Part shown: in pieces, positions 27,752-39,483 of the stretch
How positions within the stretch are numbered: position 1 is the stretch's first letter
Layout of the letters: each line of letters starts with the position of its first letter
Origin: Cordylochernes scorpioides
Lineage: Eukaryota > Arthropoda > Arachnida > Pseudoscorpiones > Chernetidae
DNA length: 64,000 nucleotides
Assembly: GCA_030710605.1 (NCBI GenBank)
Contig: CP092876.1
Coordinates: forward strand, 90,008,906 to 90,072,905
Direction: 5' to 3'
Position numbers and translations under genes: made by a program
The notes under the pieces: model-generated
The model's input: only the letters and a program-made list of their open reading frames with translations
Databases searched by the model: none
Told to the model about the DNA's origin: nothing

Positions 27752-27757
27752 AATAAA
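27752..27757 (+). terminator. Polyadenylation signal of gene A
   Basis: AATAAA lies 66 bp after the stop codon. Gene B has the same signal at a similar distance (53338). Confidence 0.6.
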
Positions 27758-27759
27758 CT

Positions 27760-28228
27760 GATGTTGCAGGATGAACTCTTTTAAAATTTCTGATTCTCAC
27801 AAATTAAAAAAAACACATCAACCTATGTTGGAGAGTAACTACGCACATCAGCCGTTGCCTAGCAACGCCACCTTCCTACCAGACATCACGTGACAGACAT
27901 CACGTGACCTGGCGCCACCCCCGACCTATTGTACTTGTAGTGTTTTAGTTTAACTTTGGTTGTCTGCCCCTACGTTTGCTTTTGTTTTGCCTCTTTTGTT
28001 TTCTGTCATCTTAATTTAATGTTTTGTTAATTAAACAATAATCTCTGAGATCCAGCCTCTGATTCTCTTACAACCTAATAATATTGTAACAAAGTATTTA
28101 TTGATTTTATTATTTTTATTAACAGATTGGTCATTTTTAAGTTTATATTTTGCTACTCTGTAAATTTCCCTCGTGGCTTATCTTTTGTTTACCATTCATA
28201 GTTTGTTCTTAAACAATACTTAAAGTTA
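27760..28228. other. Intergenic sequence after gene A
   Basis: Includes a short tandem motif (CATCACGTGACAGA then CATCACGTGACC near 27885) and an AT-rich stretch. No gene seen. Confidence 0.4.
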
Positions 28229-28360
28229 TACCGCATAAGTTTCTTTTCTGTGAAAAATCAATATTTATTTAGAAGAGAAATATTTACTATTTCAAACTTT
28301 TTTGAATGAAGTATGAGAGGGTGAAAATATGAAGAGTAATGGCGAACGGAAAAATAAAAG

Positions 28361-28435
28361 TGTCCAGGGGCGGGAATCGAACCCACAACCTTCTGCTTAC
28401 CGGGCAGGTGCCATGTCCACTAGGCTACCCTGGAC
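28361..28435 (-). tRNA. tRNA-like sequence, Thr(GGT)-type, probably element-derived
   Basis: 75 nt on the minus strand with a perfect 7-bp acceptor (GTCCAGG/CCTGGAC), box A TAGCCTAGTGG and perfect box B GGTTCGATTCC. The anticodon arm CTGC/GCAG has loop CCGGTAA, reading GGT, but base 33 is C instead of the invariant T. It lies inside a foldback element, with a truncated copy 300 bp away, so it is more likely a mobile tRNA relic than a working gene. Confidence 0.5.
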
Positions 28436-28658
28436 GTATCTTTCCGTTCGTAAATAATATTTAAAGTAACTTATAATACATTATAAGGACTGCGGCGTGT
28501 GATTATAAACAATACTTAAAGTTATACCGCATAAGTTTCTTCTCTGTGAAAAATCAATATTTATTTAAAAGAGAAATATTTACTATTTCAAACTTTTTTG
28601 AATAAAGTATGAGAGGGTGAAAATATGAAGAGTAATGACGAACGGAAAAATAAAAGTG

Positions 28659-28699
28659 TCCAGGGGCGGGAATCGAACCCACAACCTTCTGCTTACCGA
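28659..28699 (-). pseudogene. Truncated copy of the Thr-like tRNA
   Basis: Only the 3' half (T arm and acceptor) of the sequence at 28361 is present, cut inside the anticodon arm. Confidence 0.7.
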
Positions 28700-28896
28700 A
28701 TTACTCTTCATATTTTTCACCTTTCCATACGTCATCCATTCATATATAGACCATCACTCTTCATATTCAACCTTTCCCTACGTCATCCAAAAGTTAGAAA
28801 TATTAAATATTTCTCTTTGAAATTAAAAATTGATTTTTCACAAATAAAAGAAACTTATGCGGTTAAACTGTTTGTATAGCTTTATAAATATAATAT

Positions 28897-29137
28897 TGCC
28901 GCGGAGATAAATAAAGCAAGGGCAAATTTGGGGGTAATTAATTTATTAAAAGGGGTATTTATAGGGAGAGAGAGTACAACTTACCTCAAGTTAAAGATAA
29001 TCCTAATGAACAGCGTCAGCCCGCCGACCAGATTTCGAGAACCCCTCACACCCGCGGCCCCCACCCCCGGAGTCCCGGGATGATTGACAGGCGTCCCATG
29101 GGGCCTCTCGTGGTTGGAGCCGTTGAGCCGCTTGACA
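28897..29137 (-). repeat. Old gypsy 3' LTR
   Basis: Starts TGCCGCGGAG (mutated from TGTCGCGAAG of the partner) and ends TTGACA. Confidence 0.8.
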
Positions 29138-29330
29138 TTACTCCCTCTTTAGAGAAAACAGCGACCCGCTGATTAGCTTGTCTCAGCCCTTGTTCTGGAA
29201 AGAAATCTATCACGGCTGGTGTTCCCTAGCAGAATAGAATGTTGTTCTTCAGGGTCCAGGTAGGGCTTCATCCGAATCACATGGACGATATCCTTGGCTT
29301 TCCGTGATCGGGGAGAGGGGTCCACGGGCT

Positions 29331-30302
29331 CTACTTCATACGTACTTCTGAAAGCTTCTTAGTCAGCTTGTAGGGACCGAAGTATCTCTTCAGTAGCTTT
29401 TCTGATAGTCCTACTTTTCGGATGGAAGTAAAAACCCACACAAGATCATCCTTCTGGTAATAGACTGGAGTATGTTTCTGGTCGTAAAGTCTACGGTCTT
29501 TCGCCTGTGATTGTAGAAGGCGTGATCGGGAGAGTTGACGCGCTTCCTCAGCTCTGGTCACAAATTCTCCAACGTAGTCGTCAGATATCTCATCTGGTAG
29601 GTAAGGTAGTACGGCATCGATATAGGTCTCGGCCTCGCGGGCGTAGACAAGAAAGAACGGGGTGTAGCCGGTCGCCTCCTGTTTAGCAGTGTTGTAAGCA
29701 AAAGTTACATAGGGTAAAACTTGGTCCCAGTCCTTCTGCTCAACACCTGTGTACATGGACAACATGTCTCCCAGAGTTTTGTTGAACCTTTCAGTCAGGC
29801 CGTTGGTCTGGGGATGGTAGGCCGTTGTAAATCTGTGCACGATTCCGCACAGAGCATTGATCTCTTTTATTACTTGAGAAATGAAATTTCTTCCGCGATC
29901 TGTTATCATTTCTCTAGGAGCTCCATGCTTCAAGATGACGTCTTCAACCAGGAACTTAGCTGTTTCGATTGCTCCTCCGTCTGGGATCGCTTTCGTTATG
30001 GCATACCTTGTCATATAATCGGTGCACACAATGATCCAACGGGTTCCATCTTTAGAAACTGGAAATCTTCCAAGGAGATCAACCCCGACTTTATAGAATG
30101 GCTTTTCTACGGGCGGTATGGATACAAGTTGTCCAGCCGGACGTCGAGGTAATTTCTTCCTTCGTTGACACTCCCGACAATGGCTTACATATTGGCGAAC
30201 AGTTCTATAAAGGCCAGGCCAATAGAATCGTTTCTTCACTTTGTCATACGTTCGGGCGAAACCCAAATGCCCAGCTGTAGGAGCATCATGTAAATCTGCC
30301 AT
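29331..30302 (-). pseudogene. Old gypsy integrase
   Basis: 323 codons with a zinc motif (HLGFARTYDK...CRECQRRK), core motifs GVDLLGRF, ITDRGRNF and GLTERFNKT (Asp, Asp, Glu present, with Arg for Asn in the second), and a chromo-like C-terminal region (DLVWVFTSIRKVGLSEKL). Frame stops before the usual end. A sister copy of the C-terminal part is at 37904. Confidence 0.8.
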
Positions 30303-30308
30303 AACTTC

Positions 30309-30924
30309 CTATCTTAAGTGCTTAGGAATCATCATAAGCCTGGGTCTTCCAGTTGTGCTATAGTTTTTCGTGTATAAGATGCCGTCGATAATGCTGAATT
30401 CCTTTCTGGTGTAGCTCGGGTTTAAATTATCGATTATTTTAGCTAAATCCGGGTCTTTAGTCTGCTCTATATCGACGTTGGTTAGTGACATCACAGCACT
30501 TGGTTGATCATTCTCAAGAGGGCTCCTTGACAGACAATCGGCATTCTTATGTTTGCGTCCGCTCTTGTAGATAACGGTCACGTCAAATTCTTGCAACTTC
30601 AGCGCCCATCTTGCCAAACGGCCAGAAGGATGTTTCTGTCCTACCAACCAACATAGGAAACTTGAAGGTAGGTGCGTAAACTACGATGTCGTCCAGGTAG
30701 CAAAGGCACATATTCCATTTAAGACTGCCCAGAACACTATCTATCGTCCTTTCAAACGCAGCTGGAGCGTTGCATAGACCAAAAGGCATTACTTGGAATT
30801 CATACAGCCCATCTGGAGTGATGAAAGCAGTTTTCTCCCTGTCTTTTTCGTCCACTTCAATCTGCCAATACCCGGACCTAAGATCCATCGTGGAGAAGTA
30901 ACTAGAGCTGGCTAAACTGTCCAA
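30309..30924 (-). pseudogene. Old gypsy RT and RNase H remnants
   Basis: Two overlapping frames. 30583-30924 has RT palm motifs (STMDLRSGYWQI, VMPFGLCNAPAAFE, LCYLDDIVVYAP), then an abrupt join. 30309-30647 has the end of the RNase H region (GRLARWALKLQEFDVTVIYK, ADCLSRSP). About 1 kb between them, covering RT thumb and most of RNase H, has been lost. Confidence 0.8.
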
Positions 30925-31095
30925 GGCATCGTCAATGCGTGGCAGCGGGTAAACATCTTTTTTATCTTATTTAATCGACGGTAATCTACGCAGAATCTCC
31001 AGGTCGCATCTTTCTTTCGAACTAGAATAACTGGGGATGACCAAGGACTTTCAAAGGGCTTCACGATGTGATTTTCAATCATCTTGAATTAGTCG

Positions 31096-31739
31096 TCATT
31101 CACTTGGAGCTACTCTATAGGGCCGCTGTTTGATAGGAGAGTGGTCTCCTGTGTTTATATTGTGCTTCACAGTACTGGTGGGCTTAATAGGAGTACTCCC
31201 AAAGTCAAATATGTCAATAAACTCGTCAAGGCATGAAACAAGCTGTAACCTTTGAATTTCAGACAGCCCTGGATCTAGAGTAAGGTTTATCTTCTGTGAC
31301 CATTCACGTGACTTTAGCTGCGTTTCTTGTAACTTATCGCTGGATTCAATAAGACTGCAGATATTTCCATTCTCATAACTTTCCATGGTGCACATATTCA
31401 TTCCTGATGGAATCAGTTGCGGCCAAGACGCTCCATTCGCCACCCAAATGCTACCTCGGCCGTGTCTAAATGTAACTTCGATACTCTCTCGTACTCCTTC
31501 AACCACTGTCCAGGGTTTATATTTCCATCTCCAGAAAAGGTAGAAGGATCTCGTTGGCGCTGACAAGGGAGGTAGGATCCGGTAACAGTAGGTCTGTGGT
31601 CGTCTTCCATTTTTATTAGTTGTGGCAAAGGTTGAAGAATTGGTTCACATCCCTGTAGACATCGACTTCTTCGAAGTTCCGTCACGCTACCCAGCGTCTC
31701 CGCCGAAATATGTCGCGAAGATAAATAAAGCAAGGGCAA
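31096..31739 (-). pseudogene. Old gypsy gag start and pre-RT region
   Basis: Two overlapping frames. The first has a gag-like start (motif DPSTFSGDGNINPGQWLKEY). The second has the region before RT ending in KQRPYRVAPSE, followed by a stop. The middle of gag, the zinc knuckle and the protease are missing. Confidence 0.6.
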
Positions 31740-31950
31740 ATTTGGGGATAATTAATTTGTTATAAGGGGTATTTATAGGGAGAGAGAGAGAGAGTACAAC
31801 TTACCCCATGTTAAAGATAATCCTCAGGAGCGACGTCAGCCCCCCCGCCGACCAGATTCCGAGAACCCCCCCGCGGCCCCCGGAGTCCAGGGATGATTAA
31901 CAGGCGCCCCATGGGGCCTCTCGTGGTTGGAGCCGCTGAGCCGCTTGACA
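31711..31950 (-). repeat. Old gypsy 5' LTR
   Basis: Starts TGTCGCGAAG, has a GA microsatellite, ends TTGACA, followed by ATAT. Confidence 0.8.
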
Positions 31951-32112
31951 ATATAATTGAGAAATTTAATCCAAACAGTTATTCGTGTGCCAGACAATAG
32001 GTGTGATGAAACTATCTTTTAAAATTACAAAATATTTTCTCACAATGAGTTTCTTTTTATTTTAAATTTCAAGCTTTTGGATCTTCATAATCCATCCTTA
32101 TTTGGAATAATT

Positions 32113-32278
32113 GATATGAAAACCGCTGAAGTTTGTGCTTGGAATTAGCTTGTAGTGGGAATATAGTAAAAATTAAAGTTATATTAAAAACAGTGATTAA
32201 CTTTATTTAAGATAAATCTCAAAGGAGCATTATTTCTATTGCTTGATTAGAATCGAGAATAAAATGTGTATAATCTAT
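32113..32278. repeat. Long inverted repeat, left arm
   Basis: About 166 bp, starting GATATGAAAACCGCTGAAG, inverted at 33877-34045. The pair frames 1.6 kb of AT-rich sequence, as expected for a DNA transposon or foldback element. A smaller inverted pair also exists (32020-32066 and 32396-32440). Confidence 0.75.
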
Positions 32279-32462
32279 ACGAATCACTGCCATGGGCCTC
32301 AACGCATAAAAAATGCACAGGGAACTGTTCAAATTTCCGGATTTGGAACAAGAAGTGACCATAACGTCACACAAATGATCAGAAAGCTTGCAATTTAAAA
32401 TAAAAAGAAACTCATTGTGAGAAAATATTTTGTAATTTTAAGTCTTTCACAATTTTATCATG

Positions 32463-33500
32463 AATGAACTATCTTTATCAACCGGAAAAAAACAACTTAT
32501 ACTTATTTTTATATTCAGCCTCATTCAACAAAAGAACACAAAGGAGTAAGCTTGAAAATTACCAATCAAATCAAGAGACTCTGATTCGGATCCATAACAA
32601 AATAAACAAAAACAAGATCAATTTTTTAAGCCACATAGAGGATTATTGTATCTCAATTCAACAAAATAAAGAACATTCTTTTCTCAATTTGCAAAAAAAA
32701 ATTGGGGGTCTGACTATGGGAAAATAAGGGCAATTTATAAATCGCCCATACAATCAAAAGCCACTTATGTTTGAGAAATATGCTATCTATATATTTCTAT
32801 ACGCTCTTTACAGAAACATCATTCATTGCAACATAATATTCTTATCTAAGTGGTACATGGAACCATATCATAAGAATGTTCACCCCTCATTTCTCATACC
32901 CCTTTCATAAAAGACTATCTCAAATATAAATCGTTAAAATATGAACTGAAAAAACGAAATTTACCAAAAGAAATATTTACAACAATGATTGGCGAAGAAA
33001 AAGCTACTTTTATAAATCATGTGTATTGATCCATTTATGAAACGCTAATTATACAATTCACACTATATATTTTTCAACACGGCATTCCTATACAGTTCCA
33101 TCCAAATTTTATACCCATTCAATTGTCACATCACACGGAAAATCCAACACTACCTATATAAAAGAGGTTTATCAGAAACATAAAATTGTTCCTGCAGAGA
33201 AACTGAACAAACTGCTCATCTATGACTGTCCGAGCTTTGAAGAAGTGAGACATCGATTGTTTCCAGATCTAAATTATTTATATCTCTTACAACACACACA
33301 ACCACTTTGTTTATATAAATTTTATGAACTCTCTCGATTAATACATATAAATTTATAAATATTTTTTAATCCTAAGTGTCAATTGTTTTTTTTTCTGTAA
33401 TAGGCGAAAATATTTCAATATGGCGTCTGTTGATTAAAATATATAAATATTTTTTTATCTGAAAATCAACAGAGGTAAATTCACAGGGAAAAGAGCAGGG
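32463..33500. other. AT-rich interior of the inverted-repeat element
   Basis: Near 33120-33350 on the + strand there is a short decayed coding-like stretch (NKLLIYDCPSFEEVRHRLF) resembling the C-terminal tail of non-LTR retrotransposon proteins. Nothing else is recognisable. Confidence 0.25.
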
Positions 33501-33513
33501 ATGGCGCGCTTGT

Positions 33514-33843
33514 TTATGGTCGTAACTCTGAAGTGCATTTGGGCTGAGTAGTGATTCTAACGCCTGAGAGCATCTTTTTCAGGGTGTTTCTTGTATTCCC
33601 TGTAAGAGACACGAGCGCCGTGGCCAAGGTGTTGAAGGTCTCTGTTGGTGTATTGTTTTGAGCATCAAGCCATTGTTGTCCAAGGCTTGGAGAAGTTTTT
33701 CTTTTAAGCCCCAACTGCTGAGTGCTGGTGATGGCCAAAGATGTTCTTTCATTTTTAATGAGAACATCTATCTGTTTATCAGCCAATGTGCACCGAACCA
33801 TGACATCATCTATCTGGCCACATTTGAACAGTTTCCTTTGCAT
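33514..33843 (-). CDS. Unknown small ORF inside the long inverted repeat
   Basis: 109 codons, beginning MQRKLFKCGQIDDVMVRC. No domain recognised. Its first 50 bases and upstream flank recur at about 57250-57310, so it belongs to a dispersed repeat and may be the relic of an element gene. The GC content is higher than its surroundings. Confidence 0.3.
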   Translation of the reverse strand: MQRKLFKCGQIDDVMVRCTLADKQIDVLIKNERTSLAITSTQQLGLKRKTSPSLGQQWLDAQNNTPTETFNTLATALVSLTGNTRNTLKKMLSGVRITTQPKCTSELRP

Positions 33844-33876
33844 TTTTATGTGTTGAGGTCAGTGGCAGCAATTTGT

Positions 33877-34045
33877 ATAGATTATAAACATTTTTATATT
33901 TCCGATTTTAATCAAGCAATAGAAATAATGCTTCTTTGAGATTTCTCTTAAATAAAGTTAATCACTGATTTTTAATTTAACTTTAATTTTTTCTATATTC
34001 CCACTACAAGCTAATCCAAGCTTAAACTTCAGCGGTTTTCATATC
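33877..34045. repeat. Long inverted repeat, right arm
   Basis: Inverse of 32113-32278 with scattered differences. Confidence 0.75.
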
Positions 34046-34512
34046 TATTATTTAAAATTATTTTTAAAGTTAATCAAAGCAGCATTGTGAGTTATCTTGA
34101 GGATAGAGGTTGCCTGGCCGGCATCTTTGTTCTTGAAATAAGGACAAAAGATTTTTATCAGAACGTCGAAAAAATAAAACTCTACTGACATAAGTGTCTC
34201 TTATTTCAAAAACAGGTCATTTAAGTTAGTAATTTAGTTTAAATATTCTCTAATTGGTTTAATCAATCGCTTGTATGAGGAGCTAATGTTTTAGTTATTA
34301 TAATATCATTCAAATTTGAATATATTTATTTTAGTTCTCAATGGCTATATTGGTTATTTGGAATGAATTGAATCCTGAATATTAATAGAGTGAAATGATG
34401 ACTTGTATGAGGTTTTAACAGAACCTCTGAAAATTATTAAAATTATAGCAGTTATGAAAATGGCTGATGGTTAAGCTGGGTAGCTTATTGTAGCAGGAAT
34501 ATAGTGAAAAAT

Positions 34513-34717
34513 TGTTGACTTTGCTTAGAATTATTAATGAAACTGATTCCAATAATTATTAATTAAACATTATATTTATTGATTTACAAGAGAGAACAAA
34601 ATATAAAAGGGAAACTAATATTGAAACAAAGGAACTTTTTTTTTGTTTTGGTTAGCGCCTATTTACCTGTGAGCTTACACACACTCTGTGGAACAATTAA
34701 TTAATATATATACAACA
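34513..34717 (-). repeat. Copia 3' LTR
   Basis: 205 bp, next to a purine tract (ACACAGGGGAGCGTG on the minus strand). Confidence 0.85.
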
Positions 34718-34842
34718 CACGCTCCCCTGTGTGTAAGCCCTAACCAGCAAGTCCAAGGCTATCTGCACATTTCCGTAGTTTGTCCTTATAGTCCACACCA
34801 TATCTTTGATTGCATCCAACAGCAACCGATATGGCCTTTTTT

Positions 34843-36093
34843 TTATATGTCGTCATTTAATATTTTCTTTGTACTGTAGACCCATTTACTACTAATGACT
34901 TCCATGCCATTTTCCCTTGGTACTAGTGTCCATACTTTATGTTTCTCTAGCTCACTGAGCTCTTCTTCCATTGCTTTGTGCCATTCATTTCTTTCTCCAC
35001 TATCTATTGCTTCTTTAAAGTTCTCCGGGATATAATGATCTATTTCCATAATTAAGTTTGCATCATTCCTCTCCTTTATTCTTTGTGAGCGTCGAACTCC
35101 TTCTCCAATCAATTTTCTTTCTTGTTCTTCAAGTCTTGCTTTGTGCCGTTCTTCTAAGATGCTCTTTGTTTCTCCTTTCTTTCTTCCTCCTTTTTCGCAT
35201 CTTTCCTCTATTGGTTCAGTTTGTGTTGAGTCATTTTCAGTGTCACCACCTGGTTTTACTGAAGTATTCTCCTGAGACTTCATTTCACTCTCTGTGACAG
35301 GATTGTCTTCTTTCAAGATAAGAAAGTCTTCAGCTATTTCTTCACAATTTACTTTATAGGTCAAATTATCACAATTAATATCTTCCTGAATATCATTTGC
35401 ATAATCAATTCCTCTCTTATCTACACTAAATTTTACTGATCTGACTTCATGGATTCTCTTTGTCATTATATCATATATTCTGCAGGCTTTTCTTTTAATG
35501 GAATAACCAATAAATATTCCCTTTCTACCCTTTGGTGAAAACTTGTTTCTTCTTGGTTTGCTCTCAAGCCAATGTGTCAAACATCCAAATATTCGAATGT
35601 GTTTGACCGATGGTTTCCTGCCATTCCATCTCTGCAAGGGTGTATGGTGCTTGATAGACCTGTGGGGTGTACAATTCTTAATGTATGCAGCTGTAGCAAT
35701 TGCCTCTGCCCAAAACTTCATGGGTAATTTTGAGTCAATTAGTAAGGTTCTTGCTGTATCTATAAGAGTCCTATTCACTCTCTCTGCGACTCCATTACTT
35801 TGTGGTGAGTATGTTGTGGTAAATTGGTGATGGATCCCACTTCTCTTGAAAAGTCTTTCAAATCTAGAGTTACAAAATTCAGTTCCATTGTCGGTTCTTA
35901 CATCTTTTATTCTAAGACTTAATTCGTTTTCGGCTCTTGCTTTAAATTCTTCAAATCTCTCAAAGGTCTCATCTTTTGACCTCAGGAAATATACAAAGAT
36001 TCTTCTACTGTAATCATCTACTATAACAAGAAAATAATTAGATCCTCCTAAAGATTGACATGGCATTGGTCCACATAAATCCATATGAATCAA
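34843..36093 (-). pseudogene. Copia integrase core and RT start
   Basis: 416 codons. Integrase triad in HMDLCGPM, RTDNGTEF and GVAERVNRT, the copia order of domains (integrase before RT), a Glu/Lys-rich linker, then the first RT residues (WHKAMEEELSELEKHKVWTL, SSKWVYSTKK). It stops where the rest of RT and RNase H have been deleted, only 125 bp from the LTR. Confidence 0.8.
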
Positions 36094-36102
36094 CTGCAGG
36101 GG

Positions 36103-36789
36103 CTAAACTGTATAATTATCTGTAATATTATATGGCTTCTGCACCAGTTTTCCCATTATGCATGCTTCGCACTCTGGTAACTTTTCAAATTTTAGATCCA
36201 ATCCTCTTACAATATGTCCTTGATTCATTTTTTTCATGTATTCTTCATTTATATGGTTTAATCTTTTATGCCATAAACTTATATTGCTATTTTTATTTGA
36301 TAAATGTGTATTTATAACCATGACATTTTCATTTTTTGCTATTGGTACATTTCTTAGCTTTGTTTCCATCATAAACATTCTATCTTTAATATATGCTTCA
36401 GCAACTAAATCATTCCCTTCATTATAAATTTTTGCTCCATTCTTATTGAAAATAACTGAATTTCCTTTGTTGACTAATTCGTAAACTGACAAGAAATTAT
36501 TCCTTAAATTTGGTACTTGTAAGATATCTTTGATGCGAATATTTTCTTGGCCTTCACTTGTGCATGTAGTAAGTCTCATATCTCCTTTGGCTGTGGCTTG
36601 GATAGTTTTTCCCTTCTCAGCTAGGTTGATTTCACTTTCATAATCTACCACATTTTCCATCAAAGTTAGGTTTGGGGTTAAATGTGCGGTGCATCCTGAA
36701 TCTATATACCATATTTGCCTATCATTTCTCCCATCTGGTGAATCTTCAAATTCTTTTACATGTTTTAAATGCTTGCTCAATAAATCCAC
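36103..36789 (-). pseudogene. Copia protease and integrase zinc domain
   Basis: 228 codons. Aspartic protease motif WYIDSGCTAHLTPN, then the pre-integrase zinc region (LWHKRLNHINEEYMKKM with CEACIMGK). An in-frame TAG at its end separates it from the integrase core, which continues in the same frame. Confidence 0.8.
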
Positions 36790-37027
36790 TTTTCATAGTA
36801 CCCATTAGGTTATTTGAATGTTCCCTACTGTATTTGTGATTTCTATAATCAGGAGTCCATTTCTTTTGATATCCTTGTTTCTGTTTATCTCGAAACCAGC
36901 AATCATTAGCTAGATGTCCCTTTTTATTACAAACAAAACATATTTTTGGCTGAAATTGTTTAACTTTTCTATTTTTAATTCTGTATGCTTGTTCATACCC
37001 ATTCTCAACTGATTGATTTAATCTCAT
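36746..37027 (-). pseudogene. Copia Gag zinc knuckle region
   Basis: 93 codons with one knuckle, CFVCNKKGHLANDC, after a basic linker. A frameshift separates it from the protease frame. More Gag sequence continues to about 37450 with stops (region TIEEIQQTLREEESRIN). Confidence 0.75.
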
Positions 37028-37614
37028 ATTTATTCTTGACTCCTCTTCTCTCAGAGTTTGTTGAATCTCTTCAATTGTTGCCTCTCTCTTAGATCGTAAG
37101 ACAATAGCAATATTTTCATGCCTTGGATGTATGCCTCTGACAATATGAAATGAAAGTTCTCTTGAGGGAAATTGATGCCTTAATGATGAACTTCCAGCAG
37201 CAATATTTTTTGCCCTTGTTATATATTCATCTACAGTTTCATTTTTTATCTTTCATTCTAATGTTCTTTAATTCTAAGCCTATATCAATAATTTTATCTT
37301 CCAAATTGCCTGTGTATGTTTTTCTCAGTGAGTCTCATACTTTCTTAGCATTTGTTTCTCCTATGAACATTCCAGCTTATTCATTAGTCAATGTGTTGGG
37401 GCACGTTTTTGTAACCATACCCCAACAGAAGGCGTATGTATAATCAAATCAAATGGATACATGGCTTCCCTCCCACATAGACTTACAGACCACCTTTTTG
37501 CCGAGAAACCTAGACAATTGATGACACCAGACTTCCATGCCGAAAGCTGATGCCTGGTGAAGAAGACACCAGTGACATCCAGAGACATCCGCGCTGGAAG
37601 CTGTTGTTCCATAT

Positions 37615-38520
37615 TGTAGCGTAGAAATCAAGCCTTGAAATATCCTAAGATGTAAAAGTATTTATTGATGACGTCACGGCGACCAGTCGGCAATTATTAA
37701 CAAGTCAGCAAAAAAACTATTTACAGCTAGAGAATCTTGAGCAAGCAAACAAAGAGATATTTTGATAATTATTTTACATAAAAGATTAATATATATTTAT
37801 ATAATCTGTTGAATAGTTTCATTGAATAATTTAATTAATAAATTATTTCTTCGTCACATAGCCTCCTCCTATAAAGAGCATCGACCCGATGCTCGAAGGA
37901 GACTTACATCCTCAGTCTCAAGGCTCGAGAACGGGTGATAGGGCCTGAGATCTCTACGCGGGTCTGTGGTTGTTGTGTTCGTTCAGTGGGGATGTCTTCT
38001 TCCTGGAAGTTTGTCGAGTCATCTTCTGGGTCCTCTTCTAGGTGGTCCTCCTGGTCCTCTGGGTTTAAATATGGTTTCATCCTACAAATGTGAACTAAAT
38101 CTTTTGTTTTACGACGACCTTGCTGGTTTCCGAATGTTTCAACTTCATAGGTCACATCAGATATTTTTCGGGTTACTTTGTATGGGCCGAAGTAACGTCT
38201 CATTAGTTTCTCCGAATATCCCACTTTACGCACAGGGATAAAGATCCATACAAGATCTCCAGGCTGATAAATTATATTTCTGTGATGGGCGTCATAGCGT
38301 TGTTTATTGCTATCTTGAGATCTCATGGAGTGGATACGTGCCAGTTTTCGTGCTTCTTCGGCTCTTGCCCCTAGAGTTTGGATGAAATCGTCGTCTTCTG
38401 GCAATAACTTGGGGAATAACACGTCCAGTGGAGTCTCGGCTTCACGCCCGTGTACAAGGAAAAATGGGGTGAACCCAGTTGACTCTTGTTTTGCTGTGTT
38501 GTATGCAAATTTCCATTTAT
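37615..38520 (-). mobile_element. Gypsy fragment inserted in copia gag
   Basis: A 244-bp LTR (37615-37858, TGTAGCG to GTCACA) with a purine tract (AGGAGGAGG) and the C-terminal integrase of a gypsy related to the one at 28897. The rest of the gypsy is missing. Its inner end joins copia gag sequence at about 38520. Confidence 0.65.
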
Positions 38521-38683
38521 CCAAAACCGGGAACCCAACAAATGTTGTGATGATTATCCCAAAAGCTTCATCATTTTTATCACTCCAAATCTCCCAAGAA
38601 CTTTTGTCTTCCATATCAGGTTCTGGATCGGAAATTACACATTTAAATAATTTTCTTCCTCTCAGAACTGCGCCGATTTTCAA
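37904..38683 (-). pseudogene. Chimeric ORF: copia Gag N-terminus joined to gypsy integrase C-terminus
   Basis: 259 codons, uninterrupted. The first 50 or so (KIGAVLRGRKLFKC, SWEIWSDKNDEAFGIII) are copia Gag. From KFAYNTAKQESTGFTPFFLV on it is gypsy integrase (DLVWIFIPVRKVGYSEKL) ending with an acidic tail and RSRALRLRM. Created by the nested insertion or deletion, probably without function. Confidence 0.7.
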
Positions 38684-38816
38684 CGTCCATATTTGATAAT
38701 TTGTTCCTGTTAATGGTTCAATTTTTGTTAGGGATAAAAATTATATTCAGCCATTTTCGCCTTTTGAGCTAATATAAACAAACCAATATAATTTAAAAAC
38801 AAATATATATTTTAAA

Positions 38817-39483
38817 CTAGCGGATGTACCCGGCTTCGCCTGGTTTGTCTAACGAATCTCTCGATAAAGTGAACATTTTTTCCGGTCCCTTGAAAAATAC
38901 TCGATAAGTTGAATAAAATCAATATTAATTGGTTCCCTCGGTAATAGGGAGTTAATGGAATAGTATCTTGCCTTGGAATTGTATCATTATTCTTGTATGG
39001 ATGTACCCGGCTTCGCCCAGGTTTTACCTGAGTAAAGGTTTGTCTAACGAATTTCTCGATAAAGTGAACATTTTTTCCCTGTCCCTTGAAAAATACTCGA
39101 TAAGTTGAATAAAATCAATATTAATTGGTTCCCTCGGTAATTGGAAGTTAAAGGAATAGTATCTTGCCTTGGAATTGTATCATTATTCTTGTCTCAAATA
39201 AATTGCCTTGTCATCCTGAATTTCGTCTTTCCTAATTTTCTACATTACAAAATCATCGTATCATCATGATAACATTTAGAGCAGATAGTTGAATTATAAC
39301 AGATAAATTAGAATATTTATCTTGATTATTTTTAGGCGAAAAGTTATTTCAAAAATTTTATTTGCTAGAAACCTTCCCAGTACTATACTAAATAACTTCC
39401 CAAAGTTTCATGGCGTTCCAATGAGTGGTTTGGTCAGGCATAACGGACACACACACACATACATTCATTTTTATATATGTAGA
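38817..39483 (-). mobile_element. Helitron, non-autonomous (667 bp)
   Basis: Minus strand: TC-TACATATATAAAAATGAATG at the start, and a GC hairpin with CTAG at the end (+ strand CTAGCGGATGTACCCGGCTT), between A and T. It has an internal direct repeat of about 140 bp (38870-39000 and 39046-39185). Confidence 0.7.

Larger units (their letters stand above)
28229..28867. mobile_element. Foldback element with tRNA-like core
   Basis: Inverted ends: CCGCATAAGTTTCTTTTCTG at the left and its near complement (AGAAACTTATGCGG) at the right. The left half (28206-28480) is partly repeated at 28498-28700. The centre holds a tRNA-like sequence. The same plan is seen in the element at 60034. Confidence 0.6.
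28897..31950 (-). mobile_element. Ty3/gypsy retrotransposon, old and deleted
   Basis: LTRs at 28897-29137 and 31711-31950 (241 and 240 bp) end CCGCTTGACA, with ATAT on both sides. They differ at many positions, so the copy is older than the three gypsies inside gene A. Gag is almost wholly deleted, RT and RNase H are truncated and the integrase is mostly open. Confidence 0.85.
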
